64,000 nt of DNA from Akkermansia sp. (lineage in GTDB: Bacteria; Verrucomicrobiota; Verrucomicrobiia; Verrucomicrobiales; Akkermansiaceae). A model generated the notes under the pieces. It was not told the DNA's origin. It did not search any database and saw only the letters and a list, made by a program, of their open reading frames with translations. Location of the stretch: the NCBI GenBank assembly GCA_017521405.1, contig JAFXCP010000006.1, positions 51,602-115,601 of the forward strand, read 5' to 3'. Position numbers and translations under genes: made by a program. The stretch's first letter is position 1, and each line of letters opens with the position of its first letter. Of the stretch, positions 26,191-34,914 are shown piece after piece.

Positions 26191-27068
26191 GCCCCCTGCA
26201 ACAGCGCATACTGAGCAGATTGCAAAAACTGCCCCCGGAGACAAACGCTTACCGAGTCTCCGATGGGGACATGTACCCCGGGGTTTTTATTGACGCACTG
26301 GCGGAGCGCCTGCTGGTTTCCCTCCGTAACGTGGAATTGCCACAGGCTTTGCTCCGCCAGTTGCAGGAATCCGGTCGCCCGGTTTTCTTAAAACGCTTGG
26401 ATAATGATGTCAAGACTGCGCCTGTGCAGATTGCCGGATCGCAGCTTCCTTTGCGTTTTGAAATCCGGGAGAATGGAGTGCTGTATATGATGGATATGGC
26501 AGCGGGCTATTCGCAGGGGATTTTCTTGGACCAGCGAGATAACCGTGCCCAAGTACGCGCTCTTTGCCGCCCGGGGATGACCCTGCTGAATACCTTTGCT
26601 TACACGGGCGCATTTTCCGTGTGTGCAGCACTGGCCGGAGCTTGCACCACAACCTTGGATTTAGCCCAACCCTGCCTGACTTGGTGCCGGGAAAATATGG
26701 AATTGAATGGGATAGACCCGGCAGCCCATCATTTTTGCAAGGGGGATACACTGCACTGGTTGGAACGTTTTGCACGCCAAGGCCGAGGCTTCGATGCCAT
26801 TGTGCTGGACCCCCCCACTTTTTCCCGCGATGCCAAGGGGCGCATTTGGCGCGTGGAAAAGGATTATGACCGTTTGGTGGAAAAAGCCGCTGCTTGTTTG
26901 AATCCCGGCGGCTGGCTCTTTTGTTCCACCAATTGTCGCAAACTCTCTCCGGCGGCTTTCCGGCGCATGGTTGCGGCCGGTATTCCTGCGGCTAAGCTCA
27001 AAACTTCCCCCATGCCCTTCGATTTTGATGGAGATGCCTACCTCAAATCGCTTTGGGCCTATCTTTAA
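26187..27068 (+). CDS. Class I SAM-dependent methyltransferase, RlmI/RlmK-like
   Basis: The 293-aa protein starts at GTG 26187, chosen because the GTGA overlap with the sufE stop implies coupling. The longer ORF from 26085 is frame-shifted sufE. The N-terminal part (YRVSDGDMYPGVFIDALAERLLVSL) resembles the substrate domain of RlmI-type enzymes without a full PUA domain. The catalytic part has GIFLDQRDNR, LLNTFAYTGAFSVCAALAGA, FDAIVLDPPTFSRD and LFCSTNCRKL. It probably modifies rRNA, but the target is unknown. It is a distant paralogue of the gene at 14024. Confidence 0.85.
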   Translation: MSPLQQRILSRLQKLPPETNAYRVSDGDMYPGVFIDALAERLLVSLRNVELPQALLRQLQESGRPVFLKRLDNDVKTAPVQIAGSQLPLRFEIRENGVLYMMDMAAGYSQGIFLDQRDNRAQVRALCRPGMTLLNTFAYTGAFSVCAALAGACTTTLDLAQPCLTWCRENMELNGIDPAAHHFCKGDTLHWLERFARQGRGFDAIVLDPPTFSRDAKGRIWRVEKDYDRLVEKAAACLNPGGWLFCSTNCRKLSPAAFRRMVAAGIPAAKLKTSPMPFDFDGDAYLKSLWAYL

Positions 27069-27450
27069 CGGACCTCGCCGCAGATACTATATTTTGTGGT
27101 GGATTATCGCAAGGTCTGCCTTATTCTGCCCTTCCTTGGAAACACCGCTCAAGAAAGCTAATCTCTCTGTTTATCGGCGTTCTGGTGTGTGTCCTTCAAT
27201 TGCTTTTATTGAATAATTCTAAAGAAGGCTAAAGATTTATTGAATACAAGATATAGTATGTAAGCAAAAAAGATGCAACTATATTTTGTGCATGGAAAAT
27301 GCTTGTTGCTGCATTTTTTTGCTTGCAAAGCGGATGCCTTCCTGCTAAAGTGGCGTCCAGCAAAAGCACCTAGGGGGAAGGAAGGATTCCACCGACAGAT
27401 GTGCCGGCGCGGAGACTTCCGCAACCAAATATAACGCAGTCTTACTTACT
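27069..27450 (+). promoter_or_regulatory. nrd upstream region with NrdR-like boxes and a structured leader
   Basis: This 382-base gap holds no gene. ACTATATTTTGTG occurs twice exactly (27086-27098 and 27278-27290) and matches the core of the NrdR box. A weaker box, ACAAGATATAGTATGT, lies at 27246-27261, so two sites are 30 bases apart, about three helical turns, as is usual for paired NrdR sites. Downstream, nested pairings can be drawn: GCAC/GTGC (27366-27369 with 27401-27404) enclosing GGAA/TTCC (27376-27379 with 27387-27390), and a hairpin GCGGA-GACT-TCCGC (27409-27422). No nrdR gene is in the window. Box recognition is by eye. Confidence 0.5.
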
Positions 27451-29568
27451 ATGCCCGAGATTATCAAACGAAATGGAAAGCGCGAACGCTTTGAGGCCTA
27501 CAAGGTACAGCAGGCCATCGAGAAGGCGTTCCATGCCTCTCAGGAGGAGTATAACCCCCTGGTATATGCTAATGTATTAGATGCCCTGAAGCACGAGGAA
27601 TACCTGCCCGTGGAGAAGGTGCAGGATATTATTGAAAAGGAATTGATGAGTGCCGGAGCTTACGAAACGGCACGCAATTTCATTAAATACCGTTTCCTGC
27701 ACAAGCTGCAGCGCGAGCAGATTGGCGGTCTTTATCAGGGGAATACTTGGGTGGATTGTAAGCAGACGATTGAGGAGTATATTGGTAATACAGACTGGCG
27801 TATTAAGGCAAACTCTAACACCACTTATTCCAATGCCGGGTTGGTTAATAATACTGCGGGCAAGGTGATTGCTAACTACTGGCTGGATCAGGTGTATACC
27901 CCGGAAGAAGGTGCAGCCCACCGCAATGGCGACTACCATATTCACGATTTGGACTGCTTAACCGGATACTGCGCCGGTTGGAGTCTGCGCGCCCTGCTCA
28001 ACGAAGGGTTCAATGGTGTGCGTAGTCGTGTCAATAGCCGTCCTCCCAAGCACTTCCGCGAAGCCTTGGGACAAATGGCTAACTTCCTTGGCATTCTGCA
28101 AAGTGAATGGGCAGGGGCACAGGCATTCAGCTCTTTCGATACATACCTTTCTCCCTACCTCTTCAAGGACCGTCTGGAATATGTGGAGGTGAAGAAAGCG
28201 CTCCGCAGCTTCGTGTATAACCTGAATGTGCCTTCCCGCTGGGGGCAGAGCCCATTCACCAATGTGACCATCGACTGGACTGTGCCCCGCGACCTCCGCG
28301 AGCAGCCTCCCTTGTCCGCCGGCAATCACATTTTCGAAGGCTTACACGATGAGAAACTTCTGGCGATTGCTCGCGAACGCGGAGCCGACAGCCTGACGGA
28401 GCTTACCTATAAGCACTTCCAGCCGGAGATGAAGATTATCCAGAAGGCATTTTACGAGGTGCTGACGGAAGGTGATAGCACCGGCCAGCCCTTCACCTTC
28501 CCGATTCCCACCGTAAACATTACTGAAGATTTCGACTGGGAAGATGAGAACGTGGGTCTTCTCTTCGAAAATGCTGCCAAGATAGGCTCCTCCTATTTCC
28601 AGAACTTTATTGGCTCCCAGTATAAGTTCGATGAGAACGGCAACAAGATTATCGACGAGGAAGCATACAAGCCGGATGCCGTGCGCTCCATGTGCTGCCG
28701 CTTGCAGCTGGATTTGCGCGAACTTCTCAAGCGCGGCGGCGGCTTATTCGGCTCTGCGGAAATGACCGGTTCCATTGGTGTGGTGACTATCAATATGGCT
28801 CGTTTGGGCTACCTGTATAAAGGGAATAAGAACCTTCTGTACAGCAAATTGGCAGAGTTGATGGATCTTGCCAAGAACACACTGGAGAAAAAGCGCGTGT
28901 TCATTAACATGCTCTATGACCGAGGTCTGTACCCCTACACCAAGCGTTATCTGCCGCACCTTCGTAACCACTTCTCCACCATTGGTTTGAATGGTATTAA
29001 CGAGATGCTTCGTAATTTCTCCAACGATACTATGACTACCGCTACCCCGGAGGGTATCGCCTTTGCGGAGGAAGTACTGCACTTTATGCGCGACCGTATC
29101 CGTGGTTACCAAGAGGAAACCGGCAATCTGTATAATCTGGAAGCCACTCCGGCAGAGGGTACTACGCACCGCTTTGCCCGCGAGGACCAAAAACGCTTCC
29201 CGGATATCATCCAATCCGGCACACCCGGGCACCGCTATTACACCAACAGCTCCCAGCTGCCTGCCGGTTACACGCACGACCTTTTCAAGGCTCTCCAGAT
29301 GCAGGATAAGCTGCAATGCTGCTACACGGGCGGTACCGTATTCCATATGTACATGAATGAGGCAATTTCCTCCCCGGAAGCCTGCCGCGATATTGTTCGC
29401 AAAGTCCTTACCAACTTCAAGATGCCTTACATTACGGTAACTCCTCTCTTCTCCGTGTGCGACAAGCATGGTTACCTGAAGGGACGCCACGATTTCTGCC
29501 CCCTTTGTGACCAAGAAGTCATTGAAAAGGCCCGCAGAGAAGAGCAGCCCGAGCTGCCCCTCTATTAA
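27451..29568 (+). CDS. nrdD: Anaerobic ribonucleoside-triphosphate reductase, catalytic subunit without glycyl-radical domain
   Basis: Class III ribonucleotide reductase, making dNTPs without oxygen. The 705-aa protein begins with an ATP-cone (MPEIIKRNGKRERFEAYKVQQAIEKAF), followed by the ten-stranded barrel with HIHDLDCLTGYCAGW, YLSPYLFKD, SMCCRLQLD, GSIGVVTINM and GLNGINEML. The C-terminus has the Zn-site pairs CDKHGYL and CPLCDQE, then stops. The glycyl-radical segment that normally follows in the same chain is absent and is encoded by the next gene (29608). It was read without frameshift to a clean TAA. It is activated by NrdG (29831). Confidence 0.93.
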   Translation: MPEIIKRNGKRERFEAYKVQQAIEKAFHASQEEYNPLVYANVLDALKHEEYLPVEKVQDIIEKELMSAGAYETARNFIKYRFLHKLQREQIGGLYQGNTWVDCKQTIEEYIGNTDWRIKANSNTTYSNAGLVNNTAGKVIANYWLDQVYTPEEGAAHRNGDYHIHDLDCLTGYCAGWSLRALLNEGFNGVRSRVNSRPPKHFREALGQMANFLGILQSEWAGAQAFSSFDTYLSPYLFKDRLEYVEVKKALRSFVYNLNVPSRWGQSPFTNVTIDWTVPRDLREQPPLSAGNHIFEGLHDEKLLAIARERGADSLTELTYKHFQPEMKIIQKAFYEVLTEGDSTGQPFTFPIPTVNITEDFDWEDENVGLLFENAAKIGSSYFQNFIGSQYKFDENGNKIIDEEAYKPDAVRSMCCRLQLDLRELLKRGGGLFGSAEMTGSIGVVTINMARLGYLYKGNKNLLYSKLAELMDLAKNTLEKKRVFINMLYDRGLYPYTKRYLPHLRNHFSTIGLNGINEMLRNFSNDTMTTATPEGIAFAEEVLHFMRDRIRGYQEETGNLYNLEATPAEGTTHRFAREDQKRFPDIIQSGTPGHRYYTNSSQLPAGYTHDLFKALQMQDKLQCCYTGGTVFHMYMNEAISSPEACRDIVRKVLTNFKMPYITVTPLFSVCDKHGYLKGRHDFCPLCDQEVIEKARREEQPELPLY

Positions 29569-29607
29569 CCCCATTTCACCCCCAACCAATAGAAATAAAC
29601 AACCGAC

Positions 29608-29823
29608 ATGAGCAACACAGACATTAAGCCTGTCTACAAGACAGACGAACAAATCCTGGCAGAACATGCCGAGGAACGCACCAAGTGCACCGTCTACACC
29701 CGCGTCATGGGGTACCACCGTCCGGTGGAGACCTTTAATGCCGGTAAGCAGGGCGAGTTCGAGGAGCGTTCCCACTTCGAAGAGCCCGGTTGCCCCTGTG
29801 GCTGCGACGCTATCCTGAAGTAA
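29608..29823 (+). CDS. Separate glycyl-radical domain of anaerobic ribonucleotide reductase
   Basis: This 71-aa protein contains the region CTVYTRVMGYHRPVETFN and GKQGEFEERSHF. It corresponds to the extreme C-terminus of usual NrdD proteins, where the Gly of the (R)V-x-GY motif carries the stable radical. It ends in CPCGC, which may be metal-binding. It has its own ATG, 39 bases after the nrdD stop and 7 bases before nrdG, so the three genes form one transcript. The inference is that the radical domain docks in trans with the 705-aa subunit, similar in principle to how YfiD/GrcA repairs pyruvate formate-lyase. Confidence 0.85.
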   Translation: MSNTDIKPVYKTDEQILAEHAEERTKCTVYTRVMGYHRPVETFNAGKQGEFEERSHFEEPGCPCGCDAILK

Positions 29824-29830
29824 AAGGCAT

Positions 29831-30532
29831 ATGCGTCATCCCGCAGACATTACCCCACTTACCTTTCTGGATTACCCCAAAAAGGCGGCGTGTATCTTCT
29901 GGTATACAGGGTGTAATTTGCGGTGCCCGTACTGCTATAATCCCGAGCTTGTACTTGGGCGTGGCGGCGGGCTGGATGAGATGGCTTTCCTCCGGGAGCG
30001 TGCCGGCTTTCTCGATGCCGTCGTGCTTTCCGGGGGGGAAGCCTCCCTCAACCCGGATATAGTACCCCTTTGCCGTCAAATTCGCGAGATGGGCTACCTC
30101 GTGAAGATTGATACTAATGGCAGTAACCCCAAAGTTATTCGGGAGCTTTTGGAGGAAAAACTCATTAACTATGTGGCATTAGACCACAAAATGCCTTCCA
30201 CCCGCAGTTGGCGCTTACCCGGGGGCAATGTTCTCTTTGATAAATTTAAGGAAACGCTCCGACTCCTACAGATTCATTCTTTACCGCACGAGGTGCGTAC
30301 AACCGTGCATCCCGGTTTATTGGATGAGGCCGATATTCTCCAGATGATTCGGGAAGCTCATTCCCTCGGATACCGAAACACCTATTATCTGCAATTTTTC
30401 TTTGATGCAGGGAAGGGCAAAACTTTGGGGAATTTACCCCCTCCCGAGCGCCGTTATGACCGGCGCTTGCTGGATGACATGTCCCCCCTAACCATAGGAT
30501 ACCGAAATTTCCCGGAGGATAGGTATAAATAA
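29831..30532 (+). CDS. nrdG: Anaerobic ribonucleotide reductase activating enzyme (radical SAM)
   Basis: Generates the glycyl radical on NrdD using SAM and a 4Fe-4S cluster. The 233-aa protein has FLDYPKKAACIFWYTGCNLRCPYCYNPEL with the C-x3-C-x2-C cluster motif, VVLSGGEASLNPDI, and KIDTNGSNP, typical of the NrdG/PflA activase family. It is longer than E. coli NrdG (154 aa) and resembles the form found with two-domain NrdD of anaerobes. It lies seven bases after the small radical-domain gene, which is its likely substrate. It converges with sufD. Confidence 0.94.
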   Translation: MRHPADITPLTFLDYPKKAACIFWYTGCNLRCPYCYNPELVLGRGGGLDEMAFLRERAGFLDAVVLSGGEASLNPDIVPLCRQIREMGYLVKIDTNGSNPKVIRELLEEKLINYVALDHKMPSTRSWRLPGGNVLFDKFKETLRLLQIHSLPHEVRTTVHPGLLDEADILQMIREAHSLGYRNTYYLQFFFDAGKGKTLGNLPPPERRYDRRLLDDMSPLTIGYRNFPEDRYK

Positions 30533-30542
30533 TGGGGAAGCA

Positions 30543-31646
30543 TCATTCCCGGTATCGGGAGATTGCATCTGCCAAAAAGCCCTCTGCCACCAAAAGCTGA
30601 GCCTCGTGTTTCGGGATTCCTCGGGAGAGGAGATAGAAGAGCTGCTCCTTATCCATGGGGGAGGAGGCACTGCCGTGAGAGCATTTCACCTTATCTGCCA
30701 GAATTTCCAGTCCCGGTAGGGAATGGATAGTGGCATCCTCGCTCAGCAGCATGTTACGGTTCGTTTGGTAAGCATCGGTATGGTGGGCTCCGGCGGCTAC
30801 ATAGATATTTCCGGCAAAAATGGCGGTTGCATTGCCATCCACCACATTCTTGTACAATAAGTTGCTGGCAGAATTCCCGCAGTGGTGGATTTGGCGTGTG
30901 TGTTGATCCAGTACTTCATGCCCCTTTAAACGATTGGCGGAGAAAAGGTGGATATCTGCCCGTCCACTGCTGTACGGAATCTCCGCCAGAGTTTCCTCTC
31001 GGGCCCAGAGGTGGCCTTCATGCCGGGTAAGGTGCTTCACCACGGCGTCCATAGCCGTAATGTTGGTGATGTTCATTACCCGGGAAGCACCGCTGCCACA
31101 TTCTTCCAATTCGATAGAAAGCTCTGCCCCCTCTGCTGCTTGGATGCAGCGGGTGCAGACCATGGTACCTGCACCATGGGTAATATGCCTCTCGATGATG
31201 CGAGCCTTCACCCCGGGTTCTGCCATAATGCAGGTGGTAGGCGTAAAGAGGTCTTCTGTTTCGTAGGTGATGATGATGGGCTCATCGATGCTTTCTTCGA
31301 TGAAGATACTTACTCCGCTTTCAAAACGTTCCAAATGCAATGCAAGAATCCTGTCGGAGCCGATAGTTTGCATGAGTATTTCATTCTCCTTTAGCTCCGG
31401 CATCATCTCCTCCGCCACACCCTCGGGAGCCTGGATACGGATGCTTCCGCGGGAGGTAATCTGGCGATTGCCCAGAAGTTCCACCAATTGTGAGGCATAC
31501 TTGTGCGGCCGGCCATAACGCCAATCTTCACAAAGCCGTGTGGGGGTATCGGCGTTTGCTAAGCGGGCTTGTGCCTCCGCTTTTTCCAAGGCTAGTTTCA
31601 AATCGTTGTTGTCGGGAAAATCCATAATAGGTGCAGGGTGGTGCAT
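30543..31646 (-). CDS. sufD: Fe-S assembly protein SufD
   Basis: Partner of SufB in the SufBC2D scaffold for Fe-S cluster assembly. The 367-aa protein has a variable N-terminal helical part (DNNDLKLALEKAEAQ) and the beta-helix core, ending in the conserved SufD pattern HHTDAYQTNRNMLLSEDATIHSLPGLEILADKVKCSHGSASSPMD and a C-terminal helix. The start ATG at 31646 overlaps the sufB stop by one base (TGATG). It is the last gene of fur-like-sufC-sufB-sufD. Confidence 0.95.
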   Translation of the reverse strand: MHHPAPIMDFPDNNDLKLALEKAEAQARLANADTPTRLCEDWRYGRPHKYASQLVELLGNRQITSRGSIRIQAPEGVAEEMMPELKENEILMQTIGSDRILALHLERFESGVSIFIEESIDEPIIITYETEDLFTPTTCIMAEPGVKARIIERHITHGAGTMVCTRCIQAAEGAELSIELEECGSGASRVMNITNITAMDAVVKHLTRHEGHLWAREETLAEIPYSSGRADIHLFSANRLKGHEVLDQHTRQIHHCGNSASNLLYKNVVDGNATAIFAGNIYVAAGAHHTDAYQTNRNMLLSEDATIHSLPGLEILADKVKCSHGSASSPMDKEQLFYLLSRGIPKHEAQLLVAEGFLADAISRYRE

Positions 31647-33049
31647 CAACCAATAGAATCTTCCATCTCCAAATCGATGAGCCGACGGAGTTCTACGGAG
31701 TATTCCATGGGGAATTCTTTGACTAAATCATTAATGAAGCCGTTGACGGCTAAGCTCATAGCTTGCGCTCGTGTCAGCCCTCGTTGTTGCAGGTAGAAAA
31801 GCATTTCCTCATCCACTTGTGATACGGAAGCCTCATGTTGCACGGCACTGGCATTACCATGCACGGAAATAGCCGGATACGTGTCCGTTCTGCTTGTAGC
31901 GTTGATGAGCAGAGCATCACATTCCGTATTGTTGCGGCAGCCTTTCATGCCTTTAAGTACATTTACTTCACCTCGGTAGCTGGCACGCCCCGTTCCTATG
32001 GAGATGGATTTGGCCACGATGTTAGAACTTGTTTCCGGCGCGGCATGAATCATTCTGGCTCCTGTATCCTGTAATTGGCCGGAATGAGCCAAAGATATAC
32101 TTACCACCTCGCCGCGGGCGCGGCGGCCTTGGAGGATAACGGCAGGGTACTTCATGGTGAGGCCGGAGCCTAAGTTGCAGTCAATCCATCGAATTTCCGC
32201 ATCTTCCATGGCCAAACCCCGCTGAATAACCAAATTGTAGACATTTGTGGCCCAGTTTTGTACGGTGACGTATTGAATTTTAGCACCTTTAAGTGCCACC
32301 AGCTCCACTACGCCGGAATGTAATGTAGCGGAGTTATACTGGGGAGCCGTGCAGCCTTCCATGTACATTAACTCTGCTCCTTCATCTGCAATAATCAGCG
32401 TGCGCTCAAATTGGCCCATGCTTTCGGAATTAATGCGGAAATAGGCTTGCAGGGGCTGAGTGAGGCGCACCCCTTTCGGTACATAGATAAAGGAACCGCC
32501 GGAGAATGCCGCATGATTCAGCGCGGAAAATTTATTGTCACCCACGGGGATGACTTTCCCAAACCATGGGCGGAAGATATGCTCGTAATCTTTGAGCCCT
32601 TCCGTGGAGTTGACGAAGATGACGCCTTGCTTGCTGAGTTCTTCCCGCATGTTGTTATAAGCGGTCTCGGAGTCGTACTGAGCATCAACGCCTGCAAGAA
32701 AGGCTCGTTCCTGCTCCGGAACGCCAAGACGCTCAAACGTGCGTTTCATGTCCTCAGGCACTTCGTCCCAGGTTCGGCTGGGAGTCACACCATGGGAAAG
32801 GTAGTAGCGAAAATGCTCGAAATTCACATTTCGAATACCCTCCGGTGCCCAGTGCAGGGGCATAGGCATTTCGTTAAATTTTCGCAGGGCGTCCTTACGG
32901 AATTGGCGCAACCAGTTCGGTTCTCCCTTAGCATCGCATATGTAATCGATGGTGGCTTCAGTAAGTCCGTAGCCTGCATCGAATTTATGGTTCTCCGGCA
33001 TGGAGAACGCACCCCTAGTATCCATCTGGAATGGTGTATCGTCCATCAT
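31646..33049 (-). CDS. sufB: Fe-S assembly scaffold SufB
   Basis: Main scaffold subunit on which clusters form. The 467-aa protein carries family features: [23 protein letters not shown]-like [51 protein letters not shown], and the C-terminal block [11 protein letters not shown] with [11 protein letters not shown] and [21 protein letters not shown]. Its start overlaps the sufC stop by four bases (ATGA), with GGAGG just upstream. A second in-frame ATG follows immediately. Confidence 0.96.
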   Translation of the reverse strand: MMDDTPFQMDTRGAFSMPENHKFDAGYGLTEATIDYICDAKGEPNWLRQFRKDALRKFNEMPMPLHWAPEGIRNVNFEHFRYYLSHGVTPSRTWDEVPEDMKRTFERLGVPEQERAFLAGVDAQYDSETAYNNMREELSKQGVIFVNSTEGLKDYEHIFRPWFGKVIPVGDNKFSALNHAAFSGGSFIYVPKGVRLTQPLQAYFRINSESMGQFERTLIIADEGAELMYMEGCTAPQYNSATLHSGVVELVALKGAKIQYVTVQNWATNVYNLVIQRGLAMEDAEIRWIDCNLGSGLTMKYPAVILQGRRARGEVVSISLAHSGQLQDTGARMIHAAPETSSNIVAKSISIGTGRASYRGEVNVLKGMKGCRNNTECDALLINATSRTDTYPAISVHGNASAVQHEASVSQVDEEMLFYLQQRGLTRAQAMSLAVNGFINDLVKEFPMEYSVELRRLIDLEMEDSIG

Positions 33050-33795
33050 TCCTCCGTGTTTTTCAGGAAATCAAAGCCGTTCTGCTCGATGTACTCCACC
33101 AGCTCAAAGCCTGCTGTGCGTACAATTTGCCCTTGGTAGAGGACATGCACCACATCCGGGCGAATATAATCCAGCAGGCGCTTGTAGTGGGTAATAACCA
33201 GAAAGCTGCGGAAGGGCGCACGCATGGCGTTTACTCCTTCCGATACTATGCGTAGGGCATCCACATCCAATCCGCTATCCGTTTCATCCAAAATGGCGTA
33301 GCTGGGATTCAGCATCATCATTTGGAGAATGTCGTTGCGTTTTTTTTCGCCGCCGGAAAAACCTTCGTTCACGGCACGAGCGGTAAACCTGGGGTCCATA
33401 CCCAGCTGCTTCATATAGCCACGCAGGGTTTTATAAAAGCTCACGGCCTCCACTTCCTCTCCTTGCGGGAGGCGAGCTTGCATGGCGGCTCGCATAAAGT
33501 TGGCATTAGTTACTCCGGGAACTTCAACAGGGTATTGGAAGGCGAGAAAAAGCCCGGCACGGCTGCGCTCGTCCACACTCATGGAGAAGAGGTCTTGCCC
33601 ATCCAACTCAGCAGAGCCGGAGATAACTTCATAATCCGGGTGTCCGCATAGTACTTTGGAAAGTGTGCTTTTGCCGGAGCCGTTCGGCCCCATGATGGCA
33701 TGAACCTCACCTTTGGGAATCTCCAGATTGATACCATTGAGGATGACCGCACCATCCTTGACGCGGGCATGCAAATCCTTGATGATTAGACTCAT
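33046..33795 (-). CDS. sufC: Fe-S assembly ATPase SufC
   Basis: ABC-type ATPase that drives SufBD. The 249-aa protein has Walker [12 protein letters not shown], the Q-loop [12 protein letters not shown], the SufC-specific signature [15 protein letters not shown], Walker [17 protein letters not shown] and the switch His in [12 protein letters not shown]. It overlaps both neighbours by four bases, indicating tight translational coupling across the operon. Confidence 0.97.
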   Translation of the reverse strand: MSLIIKDLHARVKDGAVILNGINLEIPKGEVHAIMGPNGSGKSTLSKVLCGHPDYEVISGSAELDGQDLFSMSVDERSRAGLFLAFQYPVEVPGVTNANFMRAAMQARLPQGEEVEAVSFYKTLRGYMKQLGMDPRFTARAVNEGFSGGEKKRNDILQMMMLNPSYAILDETDSGLDVDALRIVSEGVNAMRAPFRSFLVITHYKRLLDYIRPDVVHVLYQGQIVRTAGFELVEYIEQNGFDFLKNTEE

Positions 33796-34244
33796 TTTCT
33801 TTCAATCACTAAACTTTTTTGCGGCACTCGACCGCGCAGGCATGTATCCATGCTGGTAATGCAGGTGCCCGGGGGTAAATCAAACACATCCTCCGGACGC
33901 AGACCTGTTTTCAAATGAATATCCAAAACAGTACCGCTGGCATCATCAATCAGGTGTACATGCGGTTCCAAGTTGGCACAGAAACGAGAGGGTCCATTAT
34001 CAAAATTGAGGTGGTTAATTAGCCCGGTTTCAGCCAATGTTTCCAAACAATTATACACCGTAGCCAGAGAGATGCCGGGCAGAATTTGCCGAGCCCGCTC
34101 AAAAATTGAGGCTGCAGTGGGGTGGTCGCACGAACCAAGTACGGCCTCCAGTACCGCACGCCGCTGGCGAGTCATGCGAACGCCGGCCGTGCGTACCAAT
34201 TCTGCGGCCATGGCTCGGGGGGTAGATGTCTTTGCGATGCTCAT
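33792..34244 (-). CDS. Fur-family regulator heading the suf operon
   Basis: The 150-aa protein has a winged-helix domain ([48 protein letters not shown]) and a short dimerisation domain. It lacks the usual structural Zn motif: where Fur/PerR have HxHxxCxxC it reads [10 protein letters not shown], and no second CxxC is present. Cysteines occur instead at other places, including a pair spaced C-x6-C (TCITSMDTC). Being the first gene of the suf operon, it is likely an autoregulator responding to iron, Fe-S status or redox. No Fur-type inverted repeat could be recognised in its promoter. Confidence 0.85.
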   Translation of the reverse strand: MSIAKTSTPRAMAAELVRTAGVRMTRQRRAVLEAVLGSCDHPTAASIFERARQILPGISLATVYNCLETLAETGLINHLNFDNGPSRFCANLEPHVHLIDDASGTVLDIHLKTGLRPEDVFDLPPGTCITSMDTCLRGRVPQKSLVIERK

Positions 34245-34260
34245 ATTCGATTACGCAGAA

Positions 34261-34289
34261 ATTATAACGAATCCAATAAGGAAGCGCAA
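34261..34289 (-). promoter_or_regulatory. suf operon promoter
   Basis: TTGCGC (34289-34284), a 17-base spacer and TATAAT (34266-34261) on the minus strand. The start near 34254 leaves a leader of about ten bases. Confidence 0.7.
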
Positions 34290-34347
34290 GGATAAAGAAC
34301 AGAATGACAGAGAGCTTCTCTGCGAAGTTCTCTTAGTCCATTAAGCA

Positions 34348-34902
34348 TCAGCGGTATGTTGCCAGTTTTTTGAGCTTCTTGGACAGGGTGATTTTGGCGG
34401 CAGAAGAGACGCGATCCACAAAGAGAAAACCATCAAGATGATCACACTCGTGTTGCAGGCAGCGTGCCAGCAGACCTCCGCAATCCAGTTCCATTACGGA
34501 GCCATCCAGCATCGTCAACTTGGCTCGCACCGATTCCGGGCGGGAGACATTGGCTCGAATGTTGCGTACACTTAGGCAGCCTTCCGTAAAGAGATACTCT
34601 TTTCCGTATGCCTCCAACTCAGGGTTGACAAACACCAGAGGCATGATGCTGCGGAGGCTTTTTTCCTCTCCGTTAACGATGATGGTAGATGGTTCTTCCT
34701 CGTCTTCGTCCTCGGGAATATCGATGACAACCATGCGGATATTCAGACCAACCTGCGGCGCTGCCAAGCCGATGCCTTCTGCCTCGTACATTGTTTCCAA
34801 CATATTGTCAGCCAATGTTTTGAGGTCTTCGTTAGGGAGTTGGACAGGGGCACTGACGGCACGCAGGACAGGGTTTCCGTATTGGGTAATATCGAGAATC
34901 AT
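34348..34902 (-). CDS. def: Peptide deformylase
   Basis: Removes the formyl group from nascent proteins. The 184-aa protein contains all three catalytic motifs: GIGLAAPQVG, EGCLSVR (metal Cys) and QHECDHLDG (HExxH with two metal His). An acidic insert (EDEDEEEPS) lies between the first and second motifs. It ends near the suf promoter region and starts 12 bases after the next gene upstream, so the two are probably co-transcribed. Confidence 0.96.
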   Translation of the reverse strand: MILDITQYGNPVLRAVSAPVQLPNEDLKTLADNMLETMYEAEGIGLAAPQVGLNIRMVVIDIPEDEDEEEPSTIIVNGEEKSLRSIMPLVFVNPELEAYGKEYLFTEGCLSVRNIRANVSRPESVRAKLTMLDGSVMELDCGGLLARCLQHECDHLDGFLFVDRVSSAAKITLSKKLKKLATYR

Positions 34903-34914
34903 GGAGTGGAATAA

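Noticed and set aside
28744-29775. Minus-strand open frame of 343 codons across nrdD and the radical-domain gene
   Set aside because: Shadow of nrdD, which has full motifs; the antisense product shows no known features.
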